DNA of 41,997 nucleotides from Deltaproteobacteria bacterium (lineage in GTDB: Bacteria > Myxococcota_A > UBA9042 > PHBI01): NCBI GenBank assembly GCA_011526585.1, contig WYBB01000032.1:1-41997 (forward strand), written 5' to 3'. The stretch's first letter is position 1. Each line of letters opens with the position of its first letter. The notes under the pieces are model-generated. The model saw nothing but the letters and a program-made list of their open reading frames with translations. It was not told the DNA's origin and searched no databases. The position numbers were made by a program, and so were the translations under genes. Positions 18,604 through 28,324 of this stretch are shown one piece after another.

Positions 18604-21600
18604 TCAACGCTTGATGCGCAGCTGATCGCCCGCGCTCGTGCCGCTGCCGATCGCCGTGCGACCGTTGACGATGAGATCCCCGATGAACCAGACGTCGCCG
18701 CGATATCCCAGCCCTTCGAGCTTGCGCGCGGGCGACATGGCGAAGGTCGCCGAGGCCGCGTTCAGAAGGACATTGCTCGCCTCCATGCCCCAGTCACCGA
18801 GGTAGCCCGAGACCTGCGCCACCACGTCCGGCCAACCGTCGAGGTTCACGTCCGCCACGGCGAGCCGCTCGACGTATCCGTTGAAGGTGGGCGTCTGGGC
18901 TTGCGAGAAGAACACCTCCGTGAAGGTGCCGGCGACGTTCTGGAGGAAGAAGCTCGCGTAGACGTCCGCACCCGACTGGGCGATCACGATGTCGTCGAGA
19001 CCGTCGCGGTTGAAGTCCCCGATCGCGATCGCGTCGATCCAGTCGTCGTTCTTCGGCGTGAGCTCGCGCACGTCGCAGACGGTCGGGCACGCGCCCTCGT
19101 AGTGCTCGACGAGGACGACGCAGTTGCGCTGGGTCTGGCCGCACCGGCCCGCCAACGCGACCGAGCGGTTGAGCGAGTTGCCGGCGATCGGCTTGCGCAG
19201 GCGCCCCGTCGCCATGGCGTTGACCCACCTCGCCGCGGGGCTGCTGACGTGGGTCGTGAAGTCGCCGGGCGCATACTGGGAGTAGAAGCGGATGCGCACG
19301 TCGTTGGCGGTGTCGTAGACGGCCAGCGCGACGTCATCGAGCCCGTTGTCGTCGAAGTCGCCCACGACCGGCGTCTGGTAGATCACCGTGTAGCTACGGC
19401 CGACGTCGTAGTTGTTCTGGAAGAAGGACGTGCCGGCAAAACCGTTCTGGACGATCATCGCCAGGCCCTGGTTGTCGAGCGCGGCGTAGTACACGGCAGC
19501 GAGATCCTGGCGCCCGTCGCCGTCGAAGTCACCGGCGACCGGCTCGGTGACGACGTTGGCCGTCAGCGGTGTCGCCGCCGGCACGAGGAAGCTCCCGCCG
19601 GCGCCCGCGGACTGGCGCGTCACGTACACGAGCTCTGCGCCCTGCGCGAAAGCGGCGACGTCGGGGAAGCCGTTGCCGTCGAGATCGGCGACCGTCGCGT
19701 CGCGGCTCTCGGCGTTGGCGTCGCCGTAGAGGATGGCCTCCGGCTGCGACTCGCGCTGGTAGATGGTCGTCCCGCTCAGGAGGTCATCGCGGTGGTCGCC
19801 GTTGAAGTCGCCGACCTCGAGCGTGCCCCACGGCAGGTACTGGCCGAAGCTGCCGCGCGGCGTCGCGGCGAAGCGCCCCTCGAGCCGATCGAAGGTGAGG
19901 ATCATCGGGGTCGCGCCGCAACGCACGGCGACGTCGAGGCCATGGGTGCCGCCGCCCCCGAAGCGCCCGAAGACCGGCAGGCTCGCGCCCGTACAGAGCT
20001 GGAAGCCCGCCGGCACCGTCAACGCGTTGCCGTCGTCCTCGACGATGTCGAAGAGCCCCGCCTGCGACCGATGCCGAACCTGGAGCGTGCTCGGCTGGTT
20101 CTCGCTGCCGACCCCGACGACGAGGTCGAGGTCGCCGTCGCCGTCGACGTCGACCAGGCCGTCGAAGCGCGCGAGCTCGACCGGCTGGCCCGCGTCGCGC
20201 ACCGCCGTGCAGTTGGACGCGCCCAGCGTGGTGTTCCACGTGAGCGGGGCCACCGAGGGGAACGTGCACAGGCTCCACCCGGTGGTCCCGGGGAGCTGCG
20301 CGGCGAAGACGAAGTCGAGGGTCCCGTCCTGGTTCAGGTCGCCGGCGGCCAGCCCCTTTGCGAAGGAACCGACGCTCGCGCCTGCGATGCTCGTCGGCGA
20401 GAAGCCGCCCGTGACCTGGCGGTAGACGTGGATCCTCGACGTGCCCAGCTGCGGGTCGACGTAGATCCAGGCCAGGTCGTCACGCCGATCGGAGTCGACA
20501 TCCACGGCCAGCAGGGACCCGCCGGCGAGAGGCACGCTGAGCGGGGCGCCCTCTCGCCAGCTGTGGCGCGCGAGCTGCTCGAAGATCCGGATCTCGCCGT
20601 CGTCGACGACCGCGATGTCGACGTCGCCATCGCCATCGAGGTCACCCGTGGCCAGCGCGGAGGTGTACGAACCCTCGCCGCTCTCGAAGAGCACGTCGTG
20701 CCGCGCCGCGAAGCGCCCGTTGCCGAGGCCGTAGGACACGGCGGCGCCGCCGCCATAGCCCCACTCGTAGCCGAGCTGGTAGACGAGATCGAGGCGCGCG
20801 TCCCCATCGACGTCGACCACGACCGCACCCTGGAACTGGTTCTCACCGAAGACGGTTGCCTCGCCGCCCGCGGTCCAGATCGTGTCGCAGTCGGCGCGCG
20901 GCCTGCCGAGCACGGCGCCGATGCGTTCGCTGCCGACCTGCGAGCGGCGCGCGAGCGCGAGATCGAGCCAGCCATCGCGGTTGAGATCGATCATCGTCAG
21001 GCTGTTGGCGCCGTTGGTCGTCGTGCCGGTGGCGACGAGATCCTCGGTCGTCACGCCGCCGCGGTAGTCGCGCGAGCGCATGACGCCGACCTGGTCGCTG
21101 CCGGCGTAGGCGAGCGCCACGTCGAGCACGCCGTCGTGGTCCATGTCGCCGACCTCGACCGCGTTGGGCACGGCGCGCGTCTCGAGCACGCGCATCGAGG
21201 CGGTGTCGACCAGGCGCGTCGGCACCCCGCTCTGGGCGCGCGTGACGCTGCCGAAGACCGCGTGCACGCGCCGCGCCGTCGTCTCGTCGTCGACCAGCAC
21301 CAGGTCCTTGAAGCCGTCGCGGTCGAGGTCGCCGATGGCGATGTCGACGATCGAGCGCAGCCCGGTCATGTTGGCGACCTGGAAGTACGGCTGGAAGTCC
21401 GTCGACGGCGGCGCCCCATAGAGGAGCACGCCTCCGGTGGCCAAGCCGATCGCCAGGTCGGTGCGCCCGTTGTGATCGAAGTCGGCGCTCGCCAGCGCGG
21501 TCGGCGCGCCGTAGGCGGTCGTGTCGATCGTCTCCCAGAGCTGGAACTGCTGGCCGGTCCAGGCGTAGCTCGCCACCTTGCGCGCGGTCGGACACGACAC

Positions 21601-24600
21601 GTGCACGCGCACGGCACCGTAGTAGTCCTGGTGGCGCGTCACCTCGATGTCGCGCACCCACGGCGCCGCCGTCCCGCAGACGCCCGTCAGGGTGTGGAGC
21701 CCACCGATGTAGGGCTGGCCGGTGTCGGGGCTCAGCTGGAGATTCGCGATCACGACGCGATCGGCGGCGGCATCGGCGATGAGCACGTCCGGCATCGCCA
21801 TCGTCTGATCCCAGCGGGCGCGCAGGTGCGCGACCCGCACCGCGCTCGGGTTCAGCCCAGAGAGGTCGAGCGGCAGCTGCACCGCCGCGACGAAGCCGCC
21901 CTGGCCATTGCCACGATGATAGAGGATCGCGCCGAGCCCGCTCTCGACCGTGATCATGTCGACGAAGCCGTCGAGGTCGACATCGACCAGCGCCGAGTCG
22001 ATCGGCCGGCCCGAATGCGCCGACGGCATCCAGGTCCCGCTCCAGCTCGCGTCGAAGGTCAACGGGGCTGTTGCGCTCGTCGTCGTGATCGCCGTGCCCT
22101 GCATCGTCGCGCTCACGCGCACCTGCACCTGGCGCGCGTCGAAGCCACCGAGATCGCGCAACGCGTTCCAGCGGAAGCGATAATCGGTCGCGCTCGCCGC
22201 GACGACGAGCCCGTTGACCCCCTTGGGATCCGCCGCCTCGGTCGGAGCCACCCCGCACTGGGTCGCCGTGAGCCAGCCCGCGTCCGGCACGTCGCCGACG
22301 AGGTCGTACTCGACGCGCACATCGAGCGGCCACGGCAGCGGGAGCGACGCCGCATAGGTCACGTCGACGCACGCCCCGCTCTGCGCGGGGACCGGCGTGC
22401 CGATCACCGGCGTGGGCCAGGTGACGTCGAACGGCTCGCTCGTCGCCGCCGCGAGCGCGGTGGTGCTCGCCAGGAGCTCGTAGCCGACGCCGGCCCGGTC
22501 CAGCGAGAGCCCCGGGAAGCTCGCCGCGCCCTCGAGATTGGTCGTGGCGGTGACGGTGCCGGCGAGGTGCGCGCCACCCGGATTGCGCGCGAGCGTCAGC
22601 TCGACGAAGTAGCCGAAGACCGGCAGCTGGTTGCCCCAGTCATCGGACACGTAGGCGAAGAGATCGGGCGCCAGCACCTCGCCCGCCACCAGGTCGCCGG
22701 GCTCGCGCGAGAACGCGAGGCGGCTCGGCGCGCCGGCTTCGATCGTCAGCGCGAGCTCACCGGAGGCCGCCACCGTGGCGCCCACCGCGTCGACCTTCAG
22801 CGTGCGCTCGCCGGCCGCGTAGAGGCGCAGGCCGGTGAAGGATCGCACACCGGCATCGCCCGGTGCGAAGGTGTAGTTCGCCGGCAAGGTCGGCTCCTCG
22901 TTGCGCTCGTCGGCCGAGAACGCGATCGTGCCTGCGTAGTTGGTCGCCGGGTTGTCGTAGGCGTCGCGCGCGCGCACCGTCACACCGAACTGGCCGCCGG
23001 CCGGGATCACCCCGGTGCCCCCGTCACGCGTCAGCGCGTATTGCGTCACCGCGCCGGGGGCGACCTGCACGTTGATCGCCGCCGTCGGATCGGACAGCGG
23101 CGTCTGATCGGTCACCGTCACGAGCGTCGCGCCGGCCGCGAACAGCGTCACGCGCTCGGCGGCGGTGAAGACATGACGCCCGCCGTCACCCGCGGTGAAG
23201 GTGTACGACTCGGGCAGGTCGGGTGCCGGCCTGCCATCGACCGTGGGCGCGCTGAAGACGACCGTGCCCCGGTAGCCGTTGGCGATGTTGCCGTTGGCGT
23301 CGTACGCGGTCACGGTCACCTCGAACGGCGTGCCGGCGACGGCCGAGGCCGGCCCGCTGAGCTCGATGCGCGTGGCCGCGCCGCCCCCGACCGAGACCAG
23401 GAGCGTCGCGCTCGGCGACGACAGCGGGGTGAGATCGGTCACCGTCACCTGCGTCGGGCTCGGCCCGACCGTCTGCAGGATCACCCCGCCGACGAAGGTA
23501 TGGCTGCCCTGGTCGGCGGCGGTGAACGTGTAGTCCGCCGGCAGCACCGGTGCCGGATCGGCGCTGGGGTCGCTCGTGGTGAAACGCACCTGCCCGCGGT
23601 AGTCGGTCGCCACGTTGTCGAACTGATCACGCGCGCTCACGGTGACGTCGAACGGCTCACCCGCTGCGGCGGCCGCCGGTCCGACGATCGCGATCCGCGT
23701 CGCCGGTCCGGCCGTGATCGTCACGTCGACCTCGTCGAAGAGCCCGAGCTCGGCCGCGCTCACGCGCACCGTGCGCGCTCCTGCCGCGTTGAGGCTGAGA
23801 TTCGAGAGCACCACCGTCGACGTGCTCGCAGTCAGTGTGCGCAGGGTCTCGCCGTCGGCGCTGACGATCAGATCGCGCGGGGCGTTCGCCGCGAGGTTGC
23901 CGCTCTCGTCGCGCAGTTCGACGGTGAGCGAAAACGGTGCGCCGGCCACCGCGCTCACGGGTGCCTCGGTGATCACCAGCGCGGCCGCGTCACCCGCCAC
24001 AACCGCGATGTCCACCGAGTCCATCAGCGCATCGGCGATCGCCGTCAGCGACTGCGACGGCGCGTTGTAGAGGACCACGCCCTCGAAGGTGAAGACGCCG
24101 GCATCCGCGGCGACGAAGGTATGCGCCGCCGGCAGCACCGCGTCCACGTCACTGCTGGCGAGGCTCACCGTGCCGCTGAATCCGACCGCCACGTTGCCGG
24201 CCGCGTCGCGCGCCGTGACCGTCACGTCGAACGGCACGCCCGAGCCGACGCTCGCCGGCGCCGAGAGCTCCAGCGCGCTCGCCTGACCCGCGACGACCTC
24301 GTAGTCCGCCTCGACGACGTCTCCGTTCGGCGCGCTGACCGTCAGCGTGTGCGCACCGACCTGCCCGCCGACGACCGCGCCCTCGTAGCGACCCGGCGTC
24401 ACCGCCGAGGGCAGGAGCGGCCCCGGCAACCCCGCCTCGGGGTCGGTCGAGGTCACCGTCAGCGTCTGGTTGTAGTTGCCGACCGTGTTGCCGAACGCAT
24501 CCTCGGCCGTCACCACGAAGTCGAGCGCCTCCTCGGCGACCACGCGCTCGCCCATCGCGAGGCGCAGCCCGTCGAAGTCCGCCGCACCGACGCCGACCGC

Positions 24601-25938
24601 GAGCTCCCCGTCGATCGCCCCGCTGGTGGCGGTGATCGTCTGCTCGCCCGCCCGCGTCAGCACGACGCCCTCGACGCTCTTGCGTCCCAGGTCGGCCGCG
24701 CTGAAGGTCACGCCCTCCGGCAGCGTCGCCGCCGGGTCGCTCGCGCCGAACGCGACTGCCCCTTCGAAGGTCGTGATCACGTTGCCGAGCGAATCCTTCG
24801 CCACCAGCTCGAAGCCGAACGGCTCGCCGGCCGTCACCTCGCTCGGCGCGCCCTCGAAGACCAGCTCGGTCGCGACCCCGGCCTGCACGTCGAAGGTCTC
24901 CGAGCGCGCCTGGCCGAGGTCCCCACTCTGCGCCGTCAGGACGAAGCCCTGCCCCGCCTGGTCGATCACGAGGTCGTCGAAGACCGCGGTCCCGTCGCTC
25001 CCGGCGACGCGCGAGAGCGTGCCGGTCAACTCCGCCGCGCCCGTGGTGAGCGACACCGTCACCGTCCCCCTGAAGCGTGGCATCGGCACGTCGCCCCCGG
25101 CGAGCGGCCCGAGCGCGACCGCGATCGAGAACGGCACGCCCGCCGTCACCTCGTCGCCCGGGTTGCTGGTGAAGACGAGCGCGTAAGCCGTTACGCACGC
25201 GTTGCCGATCCCGTCGCCGTCGCCGTCGGCCTGATCGGCGTTGGCGATCGTCGGGCAGTTGTCGCTGCCGTCCTCGACGCCGTCGTTGTCCCAGTCGACG
25301 TCGATGCAGTCGGCGATCGCGTCCTCGTCGCGGTCGGGGAACGCGTCGTCGGCCACGCCGTCACAGTTCTGATCGACGCCGTCGCATTGCGTCTCGGGAT
25401 CCTCGTAGCCGACGACGGCGTCGTACACACAGCGCGCCGTGCCTGTCGAGCACTCGACCTGCATGACCCCGCGCTGCCCCTGGCACACGCCGAGCTCGCT
25501 GCACACGACCGCGACCATCGGCGACAGATCGGAGTCGGGCACGTCGTTGCGCGCGTCGTACTGATCGGGAATGCAGTCGCTGTCGAGGTCCGCGGTCGCG
25601 CTCTCGATCACGTCGGCGAGGCCGTCGCCGTCGGTGTCGACGTTGACGACCTGGTCGATCTCGTCGCCGTCGGGGATCCCGTCCTGATCGGTGTCGGGGT
25701 CGAGCGGGTTCGAGCCGAGCTCGGCCTCGATGGCGTTGATGATGCCGTCGGTGTCGTCGTCGGCGTCCGGATCGAGGCACTGCGCGCCGGCGCAGAGGCC
25801 GGAGACGCAGTCGCCGTCGCTGTCGCAGGTGGCGCCGAGCGGGCGCTTCGCGTCATCGGGACACGCGCTGAGCGCGCCGCCGAAGAGCAGGACCCACGAC
25901 GCGGCGATGGCGTGGCGGAAAGGGCGTGTTCGAAGCAT
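18604..25938 (-). CDS. Giant surface lipoprotein with TSP3, Ig-like and FG-GAP repeats
   Basis: A 2444-residue protein. GGAG lies 7 nt before the ATG. The signal peptide ends in GGALSAC26, a good lipobox. Residues 30-248 carry Asp-rich thrombospondin type 3-like loops (DTDGDGLAD) and one CDGVDQNCDG motif of the kind seen in MopE-like proteins. Residues about 250-1170 hold nine Ig/invasin-like repeats of about 100 residues, each starting like LxxxxPxxVxAGxPFxVTVxAxD. A beta domain follows (1171-1300). From 1300 to the end there are about sixteen DxDxDGxxD FG-GAP/VCBS loops, probably calcium-binding beta-propellers. A cell-surface adhesin or scaffold is likely. No enzymatic motif is visible. 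The frame is open throughout. Confidence 0.9.
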   Translation of the reverse strand: MLRTRPFRHAIAASWVLLFGGALSACPDDAKRPLGATCDSDGDCVSGLCAGAQCLDPDADDDTDGIINAIEAELGSNPLDPDTDQDGIPDGDEIDQVVNVDTDGDGLADVIESATADLDSDCIPDQYDARNDVPDSDLSPMVAVVCSELGVCQGQRGVMQVECSTGTARCVYDAVVGYEDPETQCDGVDQNCDGVADDAFPDRDEDAIADCIDVDWDNDGVEDGSDNCPTIANADQADGDGDGIGNACVTAYALVFTSNPGDEVTAGVPFSIAVALGPLAGGDVPMPRFRGTVTVSLTTGAAELTGTLSRVAGSDGTAVFDDLVIDQAGQGFVLTAQSGDLGQARSETFDVQAGVATELVFEGAPSEVTAGEPFGFELVAKDSLGNVITTFEGAVAFGASDPAATLPEGVTFSAADLGRKSVEGVVLTRAGEQTITATSGAIDGELAVGVGAADFDGLRLAMGERVVAEEALDFVVTAEDAFGNTVGNYNQTLTVTSTDPEAGLPGPLLPSAVTPGRYEGAVVGGQVGAHTLTVSAPNGDVVEADYEVVAGQASALELSAPASVGSGVPFDVTVTARDAAGNVAVGFSGTVSLASSDVDAVLPAAHTFVAADAGVFTFEGVVLYNAPSQSLTAIADALMDSVDIAVVAGDAAALVITEAPVSAVAGAPFSLTVELRDESGNLAANAPRDLIVSADGETLRTLTASTSTVVLSNLSLNAAGARTVRVSAAELGLFDEVDVTITAGPATRIAIVGPAAAAAGEPFDVTVSARDQFDNVATDYRGQVRFTTSDPSADPAPVLPADYTFTAADQGSHTFVGGVILQTVGPSPTQVTVTDLTPLSSPSATLLVSVGGGAATRIELSGPASAVAGTPFEVTVTAYDANGNIANGYRGTVVFSAPTVDGRPAPDLPESYTFTAGDGGRHVFTAAERVTLFAAGATLVTVTDQTPLSDPTAAINVQVAPGAVTQYALTRDGGTGVIPAGGQFGVTVRARDAYDNPATNYAGTIAFSADERNEEPTLPANYTFAPGDAGVRSFTGLRLYAAGERTLKVDAVGATVAASGELALTIEAGAPSRLAFSREPGDLVAGEVLAPDLFAYVSDDWGNQLPVFGYFVELTLARNPGGAHLAGTVTATTNLEGAASFPGLSLDRAGVGYELLASTTALAAATSEPFDVTWPTPVIGTPVPAQSGACVDVTYAASLPLPWPLDVRVEYDLVGDVPDAGWLTATQCGVAPTEAADPKGVNGLVVAASATDYRFRWNALRDLGGFDARQVQVRVSATMQGTAITTTSATAPLTFDASWSGTWMPSAHSGRPIDSALVDVDLDGFVDMITVESGLGAILYHRGNGQGGFVAAVQLPLDLSGLNPSAVRVAHLRARWDQTMAMPDVLIADAAADRVVIANLQLSPDTGQPYIGGLHTLTGVCGTAAPWVRDIEVTRHQDYYGAVRVHVSCPTARKVASYAWTGQQFQLWETIDTTAYGAPTALASADFDHNGRTDLAIGLATGGVLLYGAPPSTDFQPYFQVANMTGLRSIVDIAIGDLDRDGFKDLVLVDDETTARRVHAVFGSVTRAQSGVPTRLVDTASMRVLETRAVPNAVEVGDMDHDGVLDVALAYAGSDQVGVMRSRDYRGGVTTEDLVATGTTTNGANSLTMIDLNRDGWLDLALARRSQVGSERIGAVLGRPRADCDTIWTAGGEATVFGENQFQGAVVVDVDGDARLDLVYQLGYEWGYGGGAAVSYGLGNGRFAARHDVLFESGEGSYTSALATGDLDGDGDVDIAVVDDGEIRIFEQLARHSWREGAPLSVPLAGGSLLAVDVDSDRRDDLAWIYVDPQLGTSRIHVYRQVTGGFSPTSIAGASVGSFAKGLAAGDLNQDGTLDFVFAAQLPGTTGWSLCTFPSVAPLTWNTTLGASNCTAVRDAGQPVELARFDGLVDVDGDGDLDLVVGVGSENQPSTLQVRHRSQAGLFDIVEDDGNALTVPAGFQLCTGASLPVFGRFGGGGTHGLDVAVRCGATPMILTFDRLEGRFAATPRGSFGQYLPWGTLEVGDFNGDHRDDLLSGTTIYQRESQPEAILYGDANAESRDATVADLDGNGFPDVAAFAQGAELVYVTRQSAGAGGSFLVPAATPLTANVVTEPVAGDFDGDGRQDLAAVYYAALDNQGLAMIVQNGFAGTSFFQNNYDVGRSYTVIYQTPVVGDFDDNGLDDVALAVYDTANDVRIRFYSQYAPGDFTTHVSSPAARWVNAMATGRLRKPIAGNSLNRSVALAGRCGQTQRNCVVLVEHYEGACPTVCDVRELTPKNDDWIDAIAIGDFNRDGLDDIVIAQSGADVYASFFLQNVAGTFTEVFFSQAQTPTFNGYVERLAVADVNLDGWPDVVAQVSGYLGDWGMEASNVLLNAASATFAMSPARKLEGLGYRGDVWFIGDLIVNGRTAIGSGTSAGDQLRIKR

Positions 25939-26030
25939 CGGTGGTCTCCAGCGTGTGCTCGCGCCGCGTCGGGGGGCACCGGCTCGCCAGCGCTCGCATC
26001 GGGGCGGGCCCCCATGGCCGCGGAGAGGTC

Positions 26031-26059
26031 CCTAGACCAGATCCGCACGGTCGATTCAA
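26031..26059 (-). promoter_or_regulatory. Weak candidate promoter of the giant lipoprotein gene
   Basis: On the minus strand TTGAAT (26059-26054) and TCTAGG (26036-26031) are 17 nt apart, about 93 nt before the ATG. The minus-35 is good and the minus-10 poor. The surrounding 255-nt gap shows nothing else definite. Confidence 0.25.
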
Positions 26060-26193
26060 GGTCTAAAGTCGTCCTCGGGGCGCTGATTTCGGGCGCCGCA
26101 CCGGATGCCTCGTCTCGTCGGAGCGATTGTGCGACAACCTCCGACGCCGCCCGGCGCGCCGTGATCGCGCCGCCTGTGGCCAAGAGGTTCTTC

Positions 26194-26982
26194 ATGTCAT
26201 TGCCCACGACCGCCGACCTGCTCGACTTCGCCACCCACCTCGCCTGGACGGGAGGCCGCCGTACGCTGGCCTACTTCAACTGCGAGGTCCCCGCCGAGCG
26301 CAAGGCGGACGGCTCGCCCGTCACGCTCGCCGACAAGGAGGCCGAGGCCGTGATGCGCTCGCTCCTCGCCCGGCGCTTCCCCGACCACGGCGTCGTCGGC
26401 GAAGAGCACGGCGAGGTCCAGGGGAAGGTGCCGATCCGCTGGATCATCGATCCGATCGACGGCACCCGCACCTTCATGCGCGGCGTGCCCTTCTACGGCA
26501 CGCTCGTCGGCGTCGAGGTCGAAGGCGAGCCGACCGTCGGCGTGATCTACATCCCCGCGCTCGACGAGCTGGTCGCCGCCGGCCGCGGCCTCGGCTGCCG
26601 CTGGAACGGGCGCCCGTGCCGCGTCGCCCCGACCACCGCGCTCTCCGACGCGCTCGTCGTCGCGACCGACGAAAACGCCGTGCGCCGCCGCCTCGGCCCC
26701 GCCGCGCACGACGCGCTCGTCGACGCCACCGCGCTGACGCGCACCTGGGCCGACTGCTACGGCTACGTTCTCGTCGCGACCGGGCGCGCCGAGATCGCGA
26801 TGGACGCGGTGATGGCGCTCTGGGACTGCGCCGCGCTCCTGCCCGTCATCGAGGAGGCCGGCGGGCGCTTCACGAGCTGGCGCGGCGAGCGGCGCATCGA
26901 CGGCGGCGACGCGGTCGCATCCAACGGCGCGCTGCACGACGCGGTCCTCGCACACCTCGCCGGCGCCCGGGCGAACCCATAG
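26194..26982 (+). CDS. Inositol monophosphatase family phosphatase (HisN-like)
   Basis: A 262-residue enzyme. The ATG at 26194 follows AAGAGG (26182-26187) at normal spacing; the open frame continues far upstream, but only by chance. The three metal-site motifs are present: GEEHG (69-73), DPIDGTRTF (86-94) and WDCAALLPVIEEAGG near residue 210. The family removes phosphate from inositol phosphates, histidinol phosphate or PAP using Mg2+. The RTFMRG after the DPIDGT motif and the overall length resemble HisN-type histidinol phosphatases, but there is no histidine gene nearby, so substrate is left open. Cytoplasmic. Downstream genes are exported proteins and probably unrelated. Confidence 0.92.
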   Translation: MSLPTTADLLDFATHLAWTGGRRTLAYFNCEVPAERKADGSPVTLADKEAEAVMRSLLARRFPDHGVVGEEHGEVQGKVPIRWIIDPIDGTRTFMRGVPFYGTLVGVEVEGEPTVGVIYIPALDELVAAGRGLGCRWNGRPCRVAPTTALSDALVVATDENAVRRRLGPAAHDALVDATALTRTWADCYGYVLVATGRAEIAMDAVMALWDCAALLPVIEEAGGRFTSWRGERRIDGGDAVASNGALHDAVLAHLAGARANP

Positions 26983-26997
26983 CGACCTCTTGCGCCA

Positions 26998-27026
26998 TCG
27001 ACTTCCGCCGTCCGGCGCGGCATAGT
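26998..27026 (+). promoter_or_regulatory. Candidate promoter of the EEP lipoprotein gene
   Basis: TCGACT (26998-27003) and CATAGT (27021-27026) stand 17 nt apart, each matching four of six consensus positions, 30 nt before the ATG. Moderate match only. Confidence 0.3.
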
Positions 27027-27055
27027 CGCCGGGACCCTCGAAGGAGAGCTGCCCC

Positions 27056-28225
27056 ATGAATCTTCGCTTGTCGTTGGCCACCCTGGCCCTCGTGCTCGTC
27101 GCTTGCGACTCCGATGACGAAAAGCGCGACCCGCTGGCCGACAAGACGCGCGCGTTCGTGACCTACAACCTCGGCCTCGCCACGGGCTACGTCGACTACG
27201 CCGCCGAGCGCCGGAGCCACCTCGTGACGATGATCAACGCGCTCGACGCCGACGTGCTCTGCCTGCAGGAGGTGTGGACCCAGGACGACGTCGACGCCGT
27301 CATCGCCGGCACTTCGACCGCCTTCCCGTACAGCCACTACGCCATGCTCGAGGACAAGACGCTCGGCCCGCCCGCGTGCGGCGAGACCGAGTCCGATCCG
27401 CTCATCGCCTGCATCGACGACAAGTGCGCCGACGTCGCCTCGTCGGAGATCGCCGGCTGCGTGCTCGCCCAATGCCGCCCCGAGTTCGACGCGCTCAGCG
27501 ACGAGTGCACGAGCTGCCTCGTCACCAACATCGGCAAGGAGATCGACGAGATCGTCAGCATCTGCCAGACCGGCAGCCCCAAGTTCACGTACGACGGCGC
27601 CAACGGTCTGCTCCTGCTCTCGCGCGCGAAGATCGAGAACCCGCAGCACGAGAAGATCGAGTCCTCGCTCGTGCAGCGCTCGGTGCTCGGCGTCACCGTA
27701 GAGCTGCCGGCGCTCGGTACCGTCGCCTTCGCCTGCACCCACATCGCGGCCGATCTCAGCTCCTCGGGCGTGCCCTACACCGGCGCCTACGAGAGCTTCG
27801 AGGGCGAGAACAAGTTCCAGGCCGAGAAGGTGCGCGACTTCATGGCGAGCTACGGCGCCAACGCCGACCTGCGCGTCGTCACCGGCGACTTCAACTCCGG
27901 CCCGGCCTACCCGCCAGGCGTCGTCGCCGAGATCCCCGAGGCGGGCTACGCCGTCATGACCGGCGCCGGCTATCTGCCCTACCCCGCGTCGGCCGGTGAC
28001 GCCAACAGCCAGGTCTGCACCTACTGCGGCGACAACACGCTCAACACCGACGAGACCCCCAACGTCCAGATCGATCACGTCTTCATCGATGAGCTGCCCG
28101 CCGGCCACACCGCCAGCGTCACCCGCTTCGGCACCGAGATCATCACGGTCACGCGCGCGGACAGCTCGACCGTCGACACCCACCCGAGCGATCACTACGG
28201 CGTCGTGGTGACCTTCAAGAAGTAG
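27056..28225 (+). CDS. Lipoprotein of the endonuclease/exonuclease/phosphatase fold
   Basis: A 389-residue protein with GAAGGAGAG ahead of the ATG. The lipobox is LVLVAC17, followed by Asp. EEP-fold catalytic motifs are intact: TYNLG (Asn38), LQEVW (Glu72), GDFNS (Asp278, Asn280) and HPSDHYG (Asp379, His380). The family hydrolyses phosphodiesters in DNA, RNA, inositol phosphates or sphingomyelin; the exported, lipid-anchored form fits a phospholipase or sphingomyelinase-like or extracellular nuclease role, which is inference. Residues 105-172 form an insertion with eight Cys (108, 119, 124, 135, 140, 151, 154, 170) not usual for the fold, presumably disulfide-bonded. Confidence 0.88.
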   Translation: MNLRLSLATLALVLVACDSDDEKRDPLADKTRAFVTYNLGLATGYVDYAAERRSHLVTMINALDADVLCLQEVWTQDDVDAVIAGTSTAFPYSHYAMLEDKTLGPPACGETESDPLIACIDDKCADVASSEIAGCVLAQCRPEFDALSDECTSCLVTNIGKEIDEIVSICQTGSPKFTYDGANGLLLLSRAKIENPQHEKIESSLVQRSVLGVTVELPALGTVAFACTHIAADLSSSGVPYTGAYESFEGENKFQAEKVRDFMASYGANADLRVVTGDFNSGPAYPPGVVAEIPEAGYAVMTGAGYLPYPASAGDANSQVCTYCGDNTLNTDETPNVQIDHVFIDELPAGHTASVTRFGTEIITVTRADSSTVDTHPSDHYGVVVTFKK

Positions 28226-28262
28226 ACAGGACGCCCTGAGCCGCGCGCGTCTCGACGCGTAT

Positions 28263-28294
28263 CGATCAGAATAGCGGCGCGCACGCCGTGATCG
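28263..28294. promoter_or_regulatory. Nested inverted repeat between two exported-protein genes
   Basis: Outer arms CGATCA (28263-28268) and TGATCG (28289-28294) enclose inner arms CGGCG and CGCCG around a CGCA loop, with GAATAG bulged on one side. It lies 38 nt after the EEP stop and 31 nt before the next ATG. It could be a terminator or an operator; no T-run is present. Confidence 0.3.
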
Positions 28295-28324
28295 GTGTAT
28301 GCTCGGCGCGTGATCTGCGGGCTC

